A stretch of 64,000 nt of DNA from Calditrichia bacterium (GCA_020635015.1 JACKAP010000002.1:372001-436000), one strand, 5' to 3'; shown: positions 36,421-47,842, counted from the stretch's first letter. Translations and numbers: made by a program. The notes: generated by a model from the letters alone, not told the origin.

Positions 36421-37866
36421 ATGTTTGATTGGATTCTCGACTTCACCACCCGTCTGGACAGCATCATGTGGGGCACCCCAATGATCGTTCTGCTGATCGG
36501 AACCGGTATTATTCTCACCCTTGTGACCCGCGGGCTGCAGTTCACCCAATTATCCCGCTCCCTGAAGTTGATCTTCTCCAAAGAAGCCCGTTCCGAAGAA
36601 GGCAAGGGTGATATTTCCCCCTTTGCCGCCCTGATGACCGCCCTGGCGGCCACGGTCGGCAATGGAAATATCGCCGGGGTTGCGACTGCAATCGCCATTG
36701 GCGGCCCGGGCGCGCCGGTGTGGATGTGGATTGCCGGCCTGTTCGGAATGGCCACCAAATATGCCGAGGGCTTCCTGGGCGTCTACTACCGGGAGGTCGC
36801 TCCCAACGGCACCATGGCCGGGGGGCCGATGTATTATGTGAAAAACGGTTTGAAGAATAAAGCCCTGGGGCGGTTTCTCGGCGCGGTATTCGCCGCCTGC
36901 GGGGTGATCGCCTGCCTGATCGGCACCGGTAACATGGCCCAGTCCAACTCTATGACCGCTTCGCTGGCCAATACCTTCAACCAGTGGTTCAATCCCGGCA
37001 CCACCTCGGCGGATCAGGCCCCGGCCTACTATTATTACCTGATCGGCGCACTCATCGCCGTGCTGGTGGGCATGGTGATCATCGGGGGGATCAAGAAGAT
37101 CGGGCACGTCTCGGAAAAGCTGGTACCGTTCATGATCGTTTTTTATATTGTTTTCGCTTTGATCGTGATCATCTCCAATATCAACCATATACCGGAAGCC
37201 TTCGAAGTGATCTTCATGTCGGCTTTTGGCATTAAACCGCTGGTCGGTGCCACGGTCGGCACGGTGATTTCCAGCGGGGTCAGCCGGGGATTGCTTTCTA
37301 ATGAAGCCGGGCTGGGCTCGGCGGCGATCGCCCAGGGGGCTTCCGCTTCGGAAGAACCCACCGACAACGGGCTGATCGCCATGACCGGCGTGTTTATCGA
37401 CACCATTCTGGTCAACACCATGACCACCCTGACCATCGTGCTCACCGGCGCCTACATGCAGACCCAGGCCTGGCAGGGACTGGATGCGGCGGATAACATC
37501 ACCAGCATCCTGGTCACCCAAAAAGCGTTCAACACCGTCTTTCCCGGGGGTATGGGCGGAGCCCTGATCGCCTTCTCCTCTTTCCTCTTCGGTTATACCA
37601 CGCTACTGGGCTGGTCCTATTACGGAGAGAAATGTATCGAATATCTCGGCGGCAACAGCGTAATTTTGCCCTTCCGCTACACCTTTATCATTTTCCTGTT
37701 CGTGGGCGCTATCCTGACCCCGCTGGCCGGGCAAAGCCTCAATTATCTCAACATCGTATGGAATCTCGGCAACATCGGCAATGCGCTGATGGCGGTGCCC
37801 AACCTGATCGGCCTGCTCTTCCTGGCCGGGGTGGTAGCGAGGATTACCCGGGAAAAGCTGGGATGA
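36421..37866 (+). CDS. Sodium:alanine (AGCS) symporter
   Basis: A 481-residue inner-membrane transporter with about eleven hydrophobic helices. The ATG at 36421 has GAGGAG six bases upstream; the longer frame has no site. Family marks are 'ATVGNGNIAGVATAI' early (sodium and substrate region), 'GGPMYYV', 'GVIACLIGTGNMAQSNS' and 'SSGVSRGLLSNEAGLGSAAIAQ'. AGCS proteins bring in alanine, glycine or related amino acids with sodium. It is probably a single-gene unit. No glycine riboswitch is visible in the leader. Confidence 0.94.
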   Translation: MFDWILDFTTRLDSIMWGTPMIVLLIGTGIILTLVTRGLQFTQLSRSLKLIFSKEARSEEGKGDISPFAALMTALAATVGNGNIAGVATAIAIGGPGAPVWMWIAGLFGMATKYAEGFLGVYYREVAPNGTMAGGPMYYVKNGLKNKALGRFLGAVFAACGVIACLIGTGNMAQSNSMTASLANTFNQWFNPGTTSADQAPAYYYYLIGALIAVLVGMVIIGGIKKIGHVSEKLVPFMIVFYIVFALIVIISNINHIPEAFEVIFMSAFGIKPLVGATVGTVISSGVSRGLLSNEAGLGSAAIAQGASASEEPTDNGLIAMTGVFIDTILVNTMTTLTIVLTGAYMQTQAWQGLDAADNITSILVTQKAFNTVFPGGMGGALIAFSSFLFGYTTLLGWSYYGEKCIEYLGGNSVILPFRYTFIIFLFVGAILTPLAGQSLNYLNIVWNLGNIGNALMAVPNLIGLLFLAGVVARITREKLG

Positions 37867-37929
37867 TTCGAATGCGGATTTCGGAGTGCGGAATGCGGAA
37901 TGAAATATGCTGAGGGCGGAGAGCGAAAT

Positions 37930-38213
37930 GTCATTGGCGCTACGCGCGTCATTAGCCTGCGGCGTCATTAGCCCTTCGGGCGTTATTTATAGATTTTTTC
38001 TGCCCGCGGAACGCCAATGACGGCCGAAGGCTCAATGACAGCGAAGCGAATGACGCCCGATGGGCAAATATCGTGAGCGCCAGCGAGCAAATATCGCCGA
38101 AGGCAAACATCGCGAACAAAGTGAGCAAACATCGTGAGCGAAGCGAACAAATATCGCCGAAGGCAAACATCGCGAACAAAGTGAGCAAACATCGTGAGCG
38201 AAGCGAACAAACA
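37930..38213. repeat. Composite hairpin array A4 (both connector types, 60-base duplication)
   Basis: The left half reads GTCATTG/GTCATTA with stems GCG-CTA-CGC, GCC-TGC-GGC and GCCC-TTC-GGGC; a core that includes TTATTTATAGATTTTTTC follows; the right half reads CAATGAC with GCC-GAA-GGC and GCCC-GATG-GGC-like stems and then changes to the AAATATC/AAACATC connector. A 60-base unit is repeated exactly twice (38089-38148 and 38149-38208). It ends next to the ribosome site of purL. Confidence 0.9.
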
Positions 38214-38227
38214 ACCGGAGCCCCGCC

Positions 38228-40453
38228 ATGCAGCATATCGAAGTGAACCTGGAGACCGCTCAGCAGCACGGTCTCAGCGAAGATGAATTCAAGCACATCC
38301 AAACCATTCTAGGCCGCACCCCCAACCTCACCGAGTTGGGAATCTTTTCCGTGATGTGGAGTGAGCACTGCTCCTACAAAAATTCCATCGCCGAATTAAA
38401 AAAACTGCCCCGTTCCGGCGGACGCCTGCTGGTGGGCGCCGGAGAGGAAAACGCCGGGCTGGTCGACATCGGCGACGGGCTGGCGATATGTTTCAAGATC
38501 GAAAGCCACAACCACCCCTCGGCGGTGGAGCCCTACCAGGGCGCGGCTACCGGGGTGGGCGGCATCATGCGCGACATCTTCACCATGGGCGCGCGGCCGG
38601 TGGCGGCGCTCAATTCCCTGCGTTTCGGCACCCTTGAGAACGCCCGCAACCGCTATCTTTTCGACGGCGTGGTGCGGGGCATCGCCGATTACGGCAACTG
38701 CCTGGGCATCCCCACCGTGGCGGGCGAGGTGTATTTCGAAAAATGCTATGACGGCAATCCCCTGGTCAACGCCATGACTGTCGGGGTGGTGGCCCATCAC
38801 CAGACCGCCTCGGCGATCGCCAAAGGAGCCGGCTGCCCGGTATTCATCATCGGCTCCCGCACCGGGCGCGACGGCATTCACGGCGCCACCTTCGCCTCGG
38901 AAGAGCTCTCGGAAGATTCGGAAGACAAGCGCCCCAACGTGCAGGTCGGCGACCCCTTCGCCGAAAAGCTGCTCCTGGAAGCGACCCTGGAGATGATCCA
39001 GGCCGGCATTCTGGTGGGTATTCAGGACATGGGAGCCGCCGGGATCACCTGCTCCACCACCGAGATGAGCGCCAAGGGCGAGAGCGGCATGGTGATCGAT
39101 CTGGATAAAGTGCCGGTACGGGAACCGGGAATGAGCGCCTACGAGATCCTGCTCTCCGAATCCCAGGAGCGGATGCTGGCGGTGGTCAAAAAAGGCCAGG
39201 AGGCCGAGGCGCTGGCGATCTGCCGCAAGTGGGACCTGCTGTGCGAGCAGATCGGAGAAGTGACCGACGAGCCGCTGCTGAAGGTCTTCCATCATGGCGA
39301 GCCGGTGGCGGAGGTGCCGCCGTTCGACTGCGTGCTGGGCGGGGGGGCGCCGGTCTATCACCGGGAATACCGCAAGCCGGCCTATATCGCCCAGGCCCAT
39401 CAATTGGACATTCATGCCCTGGCGCCGGTGCAGGATATGGCGCAGGCATTCCTGAAGGTGTTTTCCTCCCTGAACATCGTCTCGCGGCGCTGGGTGTACG
39501 AGCAATACGACACCATGGTGCAGGCCAGCACCGCCCTCCTGCCGGGGGGTGATGCCGCGGTGGTGCGCATCCGCGACACCCGCAAGGCCATCGCCGCCAA
39601 GACCGACGGCAACGGCCGCTATGTCTATCTCAATCCCCGGATCGGGGGACAGATCGCGGTGGCGGAGGCGGCGCGCAACGTGGTGGCCACCGGGGGCGAG
39701 CCGCTGGCGATCACCAACTGCCTGAATTTCGGCAATCCCTACAAGCCGGAGATGTTCTACCTCTTCCGCGAGGCAGTAGCGGGAATGGGTGATGCCTGCC
39801 GGGCCTTCGGAACTCCGGTGACCGGCGGGAACGTCAGTTTTTACAACGAGAGTCCGGACAGTGCGGTCTATCCCACCCCGACCATCGGGATGGTGGGGCT
39901 GATCGAGGATATTGATCATATCACCCCGGCCAGTTTCCGAAATGCCGGCGACCTGGTCTATCTGATCGGGGAAACCCGGGCCGAGATTGGGGGCAGCGAG
40001 TTTTTGAAAGAATGCTATGGGCAAATCAGCGGCGACTGCCCCTCGCTGGATCTGGCGCAGGCACAGCATACGAATCACACCGTGCTGCAGGCGATCCGCC
40101 GGGGGCTGGTGCGTTCCTGCCACGACGTTGCCGACGGCGGCCTGGCCGTGGCGCTGGCCGAGTGCTGCATCATCGACCGGGAGCGGCCGCTGGGCATCCG
40201 GGCGGAAGTTGAATTTGGCGACATGCGCCCGGAATGGTTTTTGTTCAGCGAAAGCCAGTCGCGCTTTATCATATCGATCGATCCGGCACATAAAGCCGCT
40301 TTCGAAGCGTCCATGAGTGAGGCGGGATTGCCCCTGGCCCAGTTGGGCACCGTCGGTGGCGACCGTTTCAAGATCAATGCACGAATCGATCTTCCGCTCA
40401 ACCAGCTTAGCGGGATCTATTACCAGACGATCGAAAATATCATGGCAGAATAA
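38228..40453 (+). CDS. purL: Phosphoribosylformylglycinamidine synthase subunit II
   Basis: A 741-residue enzyme of purine synthesis that turns FGAR into FGAM with ATP and ammonia supplied by PurQ. The length fits the small (bacterial, PurLQS) form. Marks visible: 'MWSEHCSYKNS' near residue 45, 'IESHNHPSAVEPYQGAATGVGG' (Mg-ATP region, about residue 95), 'IQDMGAAGITCSTTEM' and 'SCHDVADGGLAVALAE' near the C-terminus. A GGAG box lies seven bases upstream, at the very end of array A4. purQ and purS are not in the window. It may be co-transcribed with the LOG gene 12 bases downstream. Confidence 0.97.
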   Translation: MQHIEVNLETAQQHGLSEDEFKHIQTILGRTPNLTELGIFSVMWSEHCSYKNSIAELKKLPRSGGRLLVGAGEENAGLVDIGDGLAICFKIESHNHPSAVEPYQGAATGVGGIMRDIFTMGARPVAALNSLRFGTLENARNRYLFDGVVRGIADYGNCLGIPTVAGEVYFEKCYDGNPLVNAMTVGVVAHHQTASAIAKGAGCPVFIIGSRTGRDGIHGATFASEELSEDSEDKRPNVQVGDPFAEKLLLEATLEMIQAGILVGIQDMGAAGITCSTTEMSAKGESGMVIDLDKVPVREPGMSAYEILLSESQERMLAVVKKGQEAEALAICRKWDLLCEQIGEVTDEPLLKVFHHGEPVAEVPPFDCVLGGGAPVYHREYRKPAYIAQAHQLDIHALAPVQDMAQAFLKVFSSLNIVSRRWVYEQYDTMVQASTALLPGGDAAVVRIRDTRKAIAAKTDGNGRYVYLNPRIGGQIAVAEAARNVVATGGEPLAITNCLNFGNPYKPEMFYLFREAVAGMGDACRAFGTPVTGGNVSFYNESPDSAVYPTPTIGMVGLIEDIDHITPASFRNAGDLVYLIGETRAEIGGSEFLKECYGQISGDCPSLDLAQAQHTNHTVLQAIRRGLVRSCHDVADGGLAVALAECCIIDRERPLGIRAEVEFGDMRPEWFLFSESQSRFIISIDPAHKAAFEASMSEAGLPLAQLGTVGGDRFKINARIDLPLNQLSGIYYQTIENIMAE

Positions 40454-40465
40454 ATTGAGATCCTT

Positions 40466-41026
40466 ATGATAAATTCAATTTGCGTCTACTGCGCCTCGCG
40501 AACCGACATCGATCCGGTTTATTTTCAGGCGGCGGAGGAATTGGGACATACGATTGCCGAAAAGGGCTGCACTTTGGTGTACGGCGGGGCGAGCATCGGG
40601 CTGATGGGCGCTACTGCCCGGACGGTGAAGGCGCATGGCGGCAGGGTGGTCGGCATCATCCCGGAGGCGCTGCAGAAGCACGAAATCACCTTCCGGGAGG
40701 CTGACGACATCATCGTCACCGCCGACCTGCGCGATCGCAAAGCGCTGATGGAAAAGAACGCTGACGCCTTTATCACCCTGCCGGGGGGATTCGGCACCCT
40801 GGAGGAAGTGCTGGAAGTGATCACCTCCAAATATCTGCATTATCACCGCAAGCCGATCATCCTGCTGAACATCAACGGCTATTATGATCCCCTGAAAGCG
40901 CTGTTCGAACACCTCTATGCCCAGAATTTCGCCAATCCGAATTATCGCAAGGTGTATTACTTCAGTGACAGTGTGGCGGATGCGTTTGCGTATCTTGACC
41001 GGTATCATATGGAGCATAGAGCGTAG
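40466..41026 (+). CDS. LOG-family nucleotide phosphoribohydrolase
   Basis: A 186-residue Rossmann-like protein. 'YGGASIGLMGATA' and 'LPGGFGTLEEVLEV' are the two signatures of the LOG (lonely guy)/TIGR00730 family, whose members cleave the base from nucleoside 5'-monophosphates such as cytokinin ribotides or AMP. The gene starts 12 bases after purL and on the same strand, so a link to purine nucleotide turnover is natural. The extent is normal for the family. The ribosome site is weak (GAGATCC). Confidence 0.92.
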   Translation: MINSICVYCASRTDIDPVYFQAAEELGHTIAEKGCTLVYGGASIGLMGATARTVKAHGGRVVGIIPEALQKHEITFREADDIIVTADLRDRKALMEKNADAFITLPGGFGTLEEVLEVITSKYLHYHRKPIILLNINGYYDPLKALFEHLYAQNFANPNYRKVYYFSDSVADAFAYLDRYHMEHRA

Positions 41027-41068
41027 AGCGAGAGCGGAATGCGGAATGGAAGACGCGTGAGGCGTAAA

Positions 41069-41263
41069 GTCATTGGCGCTGCGCTCGTCATTGGGCCTTC
41101 GGCCGTCATTGGGGCTGTGCCCGCCATTGGCGCTCCGCGTGTCAGAAGAATATCCGGAAATCACCGCCCGAAGAGCTAATGACGCCGCAGGCTAATGACG
41201 CGCGAAGCGCCAATGGCGTGAGCGAAGCGAACTAATATCTCGAGCGCCAGCGAGCTAACATCG
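41069..41263. repeat. CAATGAC-type mirrored hairpin array A5
   Basis: The left half has GTCATTG connectors with stems GGCC-TTC-GGCC, GGGC-TGT-GCCC and GCG-CTC-CGC; the core reads AGAAGAATATCCGGAAATC; the right half has TAATGAC/CAATG connectors with GCC-GCA-GGC and GCGC-GAA-GCGC, and then two units of the TAATATC/TAACATC type. It lies between convergent LOG and arginine decarboxylase genes. Confidence 0.85.
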
Positions 41264-41272
41264 CGTACATAA

Positions 41273-41301
41273 AAAACGGCACGATTTATCCGTGCCGTTT
41301 T
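41273..41301. terminator. Bidirectional terminator
   Basis: Stem AAAACGGCACG and CGTGCCGTTTT with the loop ATTTATC, A-rich on the left and T-rich on the right. It fits the ends of both the LOG gene (plus) and the arginine decarboxylase gene (minus). Confidence 0.85.
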
Positions 41302-41344
41302 GTAAACGTTTGATCGATTGTTGCCGGAATGCCGTGAGGCAATG

Positions 41345-41959
41345 TCAGTTGCGCACGTAATCCAGAACCGGATAGTAATAATCGGTGAAGCACAGCGCCA
41401 CCAGGGCGGTGCCGTATTCCTTCACCGGGGCGCAGGTTTCCGTCACCACTTTGATCTCACCGAATTCAAAGCGCTCCTCGAAACCATTTACATAAAGTTC
41501 CTCAAGACTGCGCCGGAGCAGTTTTTCGATGGCCTCCCCGGAATAATCCCCATAGTGCTCGCACACCAGGCCGCCATATTTCTGGCCGGTCATCCGGTCG
41601 TGCAGCCACCCCCAGATAATCCCGGCACTAACCCGTTCGCCTTTGCGGCAGTTGCCGGTGGCGGTGATCGTTTCCATCACCGCGCCATGGGTGATGTGGG
41701 CCGGCCGCGGAATCTCATTGGCGATGCCGGGCAAGATGGAAGAATAGGTCATAATGTTAGCCATTTCAATGCCGGCATCCTTCAGCGCCAGGTGATAAGA
41801 ACCGGCATGAATGGTGATGTCACTTTCACCTTTCCCCTTGGTGACAAAATAGTCTTTCGGAACGCGATTTCCGACGATCAATCCCTTCAGGGAAGTGGTC
41901 AGCCCGAAATCCTCAGCGGGAAACCCAACGATGCTATCCGTTTTGTTTTCTGAGAACAT
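41345..41959 (-). CDS. pdaD: Pyruvoyl-dependent arginine decarboxylase
   Basis: A 204-residue proenzyme that converts arginine to agmatine, the first step to polyamines. It should cut itself at the Ser-Ser in 'NIMTYSSILPGIA' to create the pyruvoyl group. The preceding 'KGKGESDITIHAGSYHLAL' is a family mark, as is the C-terminal 'LCFTDYYYPVLD'. The ATG at 41959 has AGAGGG upstream; a GTG two codons earlier is possible. A sigma70-like promoter lies at 42035-42062. The gene is a single unit with a terminator at 41273-41301. Confidence 0.92.
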   Translation of the reverse strand: MFSENKTDSIVGFPAEDFGLTTSLKGLIVGNRVPKDYFVTKGKGESDITIHAGSYHLALKDAGIEMANIMTYSSILPGIANEIPRPAHITHGAVMETITATGNCRKGERVSAGIIWGWLHDRMTGQKYGGLVCEHYGDYSGEAIEKLLRRSLEELYVNGFEERFEFGEIKVVTETCAPVKEYGTALVALCFTDYYYPVLDYVRN

Positions 41960-42034
41960 TCCCACCCTCTTAGCTATTGATATAATTAAACTTGAGCAAA
42001 AATTAGATTCACTATATTAAAAAAAAAGTTTGCT

Positions 42035-42062
42035 AATATAAACATTTTTTCGGCAATGTCAA
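42035..42062 (-). promoter_or_regulatory. Sigma70-like promoter of the arginine decarboxylase gene
   Basis: -35 TTGACA (42062-42057), 16-base spacer, -10 TATATT (42040-42035), in AT-rich DNA about 75 bases before the start codon. Confidence 0.75.
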
Positions 42063-42134
42063 TACTGTTTTTTTTCTTATTTCGAAAAGGTTTTGGGGAG
42101 GGATTTTACATCGCAAAACAGCGAGTCTGCCATA

Positions 42135-42327
42135 AAACGCGGATGATGCGGATGACGCGGATTTACACGGATCAAAAGCATACTTACATTGTTAAATTGA
42201 TCCATTGCTAAATGGTTGAAAGACAAAAATTTATTCTATGAACAGCTATATTGTAACCATGCAACAATGTGACCATGTAACCATGTCTTATCCGTGAGAA
42301 TCCGCGTCATCTGCTTCATCCGCGTTC
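42135..42327. repeat. Inverted repeat of GCGGATGA-type words
   Basis: The left arm (42135-42172) and right arm (42290-42327) are imperfect reverse complements built from CGCGGATGATGCGG and TCCGCGTCATCTGC words; between them are TAACCATG and TTGTTAAATTG repeats. Related words occur near 35770. Non-coding. Confidence 0.55.
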
Positions 42328-42350
42328 TATTTCCAGCAATTATTGGGGCA

Positions 42351-43409
42351 TTATCGCAGAATAAATCCATCTTTAAGGGGATCATCCGGATCGATCAGGA
42401 ATTCCTGGCAACCGGTGATATAAGCCTCACCTTCCACCTCCGGCACCACCGCCGGATAGCCGCCGAAGTCGATGGTGCGGGCCACCCGCCCGGTAAAGCG
42501 GCTGCCGATAATACTTTCGATCACCATGGGTTCGCCAACGCCAAGTTCTCCGCGGGCGTAATGGATGGCCATCCGGGCGCTGACCCCGGTACCGGTAGGG
42601 CTGCGATCAACCTCCCCCTCGGCAAAGATACAGACATTGCGGCTGTCCGCCCCTTCCCCCAGCGGGGGGCCGATAAAGATGGTGCCGTAAAGGAAGTTCA
42701 GATCCGGCTCGAAGGGATGGGCCATGCTGCGGGCAGCCATCACCGCCCGCTTGATCGCCATGCCCTTCTCGATCAGGCTGCGGAACTGCTCCGGGGTGCA
42801 ATTCACCCCGGCGTCTTCCGCCTGCACGTAAGCGTAAAAAGCACCGCCGTAGGCCAGATCGTAGCGGATCTTCCCCAGGCCCGGGACCTCGACTTCGGCA
42901 TCCAGTTCCACCACAAACGATGGGACATTGTGAAAATAGACGCTTCCCACTTTCCCATCCGTCACCCGCGCATAGGCGCTCACCAGGCCGGCCGGGGTAT
43001 CGATCTTCACCAGGGTCTCTCGTGCGCGCAGCGGCAGCATGCCGGTCTCTAACACCACTTTGGTCACTGCAATGATCCCGTGCCCGCACATGGTGCTGTA
43101 GCCTTCATTATGCAAAAACAGCACTCCGAAATCTGCTTCCGGCGAGACTGCCGGGGTAATGATGCAGCCGTACATATCGGCATGGCCGCGGGGCTCCCAC
43201 ATCAGGGCGGTGCGCAGTTGATCGAAATGCGCCCGGGCATAACGGCGCCGTTCCAGAATGGTGTCGCCGGGCAGATGGGGATAGCCTGCAGTAAAAACAC
43301 GCAGCGGCTCTCCCCCGGTGTGGGCATCGATAGCGGTTATTTTCAGCCAGTGCGCCGGCGTCTGCCAGCCGCCCCGGGATTGCCATGGCTTGAGGATATC
43401 TTGTTTCAT
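42351..43409 (-). CDS. Proline racemase family, trans-3-hydroxyproline dehydratase type
   Basis: A 352-residue enzyme. The first catalytic position is Cys in 'YSTMCGHGII' (about residue 95), and the second, which is Cys in racemases and 4-hydroxyproline epimerases, reads Thr in 'DRSPTGTGVSA'. In characterised family members the Cys/Thr pair marks trans-3-hydroxy-L-proline dehydratase. The ATG at 43409 has AGGAG six bases upstream. The gene stands alone; no hydroxyproline pathway partner is beside it, so the physiological role is inferred. Confidence 0.85.
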   Translation of the reverse strand: MKQDILKPWQSRGGWQTPAHWLKITAIDAHTGGEPLRVFTAGYPHLPGDTILERRRYARAHFDQLRTALMWEPRGHADMYGCIITPAVSPEADFGVLFLHNEGYSTMCGHGIIAVTKVVLETGMLPLRARETLVKIDTPAGLVSAYARVTDGKVGSVYFHNVPSFVVELDAEVEVPGLGKIRYDLAYGGAFYAYVQAEDAGVNCTPEQFRSLIEKGMAIKRAVMAARSMAHPFEPDLNFLYGTIFIGPPLGEGADSRNVCIFAEGEVDRSPTGTGVSARMAIHYARGELGVGEPMVIESIIGSRFTGRVARTIDFGGYPAVVPEVEGEAYITGCQEFLIDPDDPLKDGFILR

Positions 43410-43613
43410 CTTGAGCTCCTGCGGTTGCACTTAAAAATGACGGTGACTCGTTTATGATAATCGCTTTAGACAGGATAAACAGGATTAGCAGGATACCTGA
43501 AACCGACCGATCATGCTAATCCTGTCAAAAGAAAACATCTTTCTTCAGTTGTCTAATAACAATCAGATTCGTAATATCTTAAAGTAGTCTGGTAGTAATA
43601 ACCGACTCTTTTC

Positions 43614-43690
43614 AACCCCTCTAAATCTCCCCTTACCAAGGGGAGACTTGCAGGTTTCCCCCCTTGGTAAGGGGGGACGGAAGGAGGGGT
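43614..43690. repeat. Inverted repeat CCCCTTACCAAGGGG/CCCCTTGGTAAGGGG
   Basis: Two G/C-rich hairpins flanked by ACCCCTC and GAGGGGT, giving nested inverted repeats. A similar GGGGGAG palindrome lies inside the 61.8 kb element. No gene is visible in 43410-43722. Confidence 0.65.
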
Positions 43691-43722
43691 AGTATTAAAT
43701 CCAAAACAGCTGAGAACCTGTC

Positions 43723-44592
43723 ATGACTTCACCTCCTTCCGAGACGCCGGCGGCGTTTGAACACACCACCGATCATTTCACCAGCAGTAACAGCCGGCGA
43801 CTCTTCGAGCAATGGTGGCGGCCGCAGATCGAACCCAAGGCAGCCATGGTAATCGTGCACGGCTATGCCGAACACAGCGGCCGCTACGGCCATGTCGGCG
43901 CGCACCTGGCCGGCTGCGGGTACGCGGTCGGGACATACGACCTGCGCGGGCACGGCCGGTCGGAAGGAAAGCGCGCCTTCATCCGCCAGTTCGACGAACA
44001 TATCCAGGATCTACGGACGTTTCTCAACCGCGTAGCGCAAACTATTCCGGATAAGCCGGTCTTTCTCTTCGGGCACAGCCTGGGCGGCGCCATTGCAGTA
44101 TTGTATAGCATCACCCATCAGCCGGCGCTGCAGGGACTGCTGCTCAGCGGCGCAGCGTTGAAGATCAGCGAGGACATCTCTCCCCTGCTGCAGAAACTTT
44201 CCGGGATCATCGGCACCCTTTTCCCCACCCTGCCCACCATCAAACTCGACAGCAACTGGCTTTCGCGCACCCCGGAAGTGGTGCGGCAATACGACAGCGA
44301 TCCCCTGGTGTACCGCAAGGGCACCCTGGCCGGCACCGGCCTGGAGATCCTGCGCGCCACCGAGCATATTCAGGCCAAAATGGAAGCGGTGCAGTTGCCG
44401 CTGCTGATCCTGCACGGCAGCGCCGACCGGGTCACCGACCCGCAAGGCAGCCGCCAGCTTTATGAGCGCGCCCAGGCGGCGGACAAGACCCTCACCATCT
44501 ATGACGGCTTATATCACGAACTGCTCAATGAGCCGGAGCAGGCCACGGTGCTGCAGGAGATGACGGCCTGGATGGACCAGCGGATCTACTGA
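43723..44592 (+). CDS. Alpha/beta hydrolase, monoglyceride lipase-like
   Basis: A 289-residue cytoplasmic hydrolase. 'VHGYAEHSGRYGHVGAHLAGCGYAVGTYDLRGHGRSEG' and the nucleophile elbow 'FGHSLGGAIA' (Ser about residue 122) are typical of the Hydrolase_4/monoglyceride lipase group; the acid lies in 'GSADRVTDPQGS' and the His in 'LYHELLNEPE'. Members hydrolyse monoacylglycerols or lysophospholipids. The length is normal. No signal peptide is seen. The ribosome site is weak, so the exact start is less sure. Confidence 0.88.
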   Translation: MTSPPSETPAAFEHTTDHFTSSNSRRLFEQWWRPQIEPKAAMVIVHGYAEHSGRYGHVGAHLAGCGYAVGTYDLRGHGRSEGKRAFIRQFDEHIQDLRTFLNRVAQTIPDKPVFLFGHSLGGAIAVLYSITHQPALQGLLLSGAALKISEDISPLLQKLSGIIGTLFPTLPTIKLDSNWLSRTPEVVRQYDSDPLVYRKGTLAGTGLEILRATEHIQAKMEAVQLPLLILHGSADRVTDPQGSRQLYERAQAADKTLTIYDGLYHELLNEPEQATVLQEMTAWMDQRIY

Positions 44593-44633
44593 CTTGCACC
44601 TTACCTGCGGGCACGGGGGCGTCTCGTGCTTTT

Positions 44634-44812
44634 TTGCATGGGGCATGGGGCAAAGGGCATGGTGTTAGGTCAGTGGGGTGAAATCGGCTGTATATCTATA
44701 TAACTTCTCGACCCTTACCGCGAGCGTCTTAATTCCTACTCAATAGCACCTAAAAATATTATACACGAGGCATGGGAAGTCTGCCCCATGCCCCATGCCC
44801 CATGCGAAGTTA
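44634..44812. repeat. Dispersed GCATGGGG element, copy 4 (divergent centre)
   Basis: The left boxes GCATGGGGCATGGGGCAAAGG and the right boxes TGCCCCATGCCCCATGCC face each other, with about 120 bases of unrelated sequence between. It fills the gap between the lipase and malic enzyme genes. Confidence 0.65.
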
Positions 44813-44840
44813 CCCCATCAATCGATTCTACGCAAAAGCG

Positions 44841-47147
<2,307 letters not shown>

Positions 47148-47175
47148 GACAATCTCCTTGGGTTATTGATTTTTC

Positions 47176-47285
47176 GCTCATATTGAGAACTGTACAAAGT
47201 TATGTTGCATGGGGCAAAGGGCATGGGGCATGGCGCCGTAATATGCAAACGCATGCACCGGTACCCGCGCGGAACGGCAGTTACC
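47176..47285 (+). repeat. Dispersed GCATGGGG element, copy 5 (partial)
   Basis: Starts GCTCATATTGAGAACTG and has GCATGGGGCAAAGGGCATGG and GCGCCGTAATATGCAAACGC, then is interrupted by the TCATTGCGAG element at 47291, which appears to have inserted or joined here. Confidence 0.65.
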
Positions 47286-47290
47286 GGTGC

Positions 47291-47410
47291 TGTCATTGCG
47301 AGCCGCGTGGTTTGCGGCGCGGCAATCTCCCGCTTGCTGCTCCCAGCAAAATTGCGTTTGGGGGCGAGTCGCAGGAGATTGCTTCGGCAAAAAACGCCTC
47401 GCAATGACAG
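47291..47410. repeat. TCATTGCGAG-type MITE-like element, copy 2
   Basis: TGTCATTGCGAGCCGCG at the left and CGCCTCGCAATGACAGG at the right, with GGCAATCTCC and GGAGATTGC inside. ORFs reading through it are not genes. The region 47411-47842 shows no gene; it has GTAATCTGTGTG and similar low-complexity words. Confidence 0.8.
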
Positions 47411-47842
47411 GAGCAATTAAGTTCAGAATTGATTTGAATAACAGGTGAGCATACTTAGCACCGTTACATGACCTGGCATGCCTACAAATATGTCGAAGCC
47501 GCGTTTTCAGCCGCACGGCCCCCCGCGAATCCGTTACCGCATTCGTATCAAACGCAGGAAAGAGAGCTTCGAACCGTAATCGCATCATACTGCATCCATC
47601 GCGTTTACCAGAACCGGTGACGGTAACAGACCGCTGATCTATCACGCGCAAAAGTCAATTTACCATTCAGGAATATAGATTGCCAGCAGTTTAGTATTTC
47701 GTTATTTTATCTGCGTAAATCTGTCAAATCTGTGTAATCTGTGTGCAATTCGATTTCAAAATCTTTAACCCTTCCTGATTCCGCATTGGTCCCGCCAAAT
47801 TGAAGTCTTATATTATTGCCTTTAAAATTGAGGCAAAAAACG

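Noticed and set aside
38089..38208. CRISPR array
   Set aside because: The constant parts are 7 bases long, the variable parts are self-complementary, the 60-base unit is duplicated with its 'spacers', and no cas genes are present.
47178..47651. 157-residue minus-strand ORF
   Set aside because: It runs through two dispersed repeat elements, has no ribosome site and no family match.
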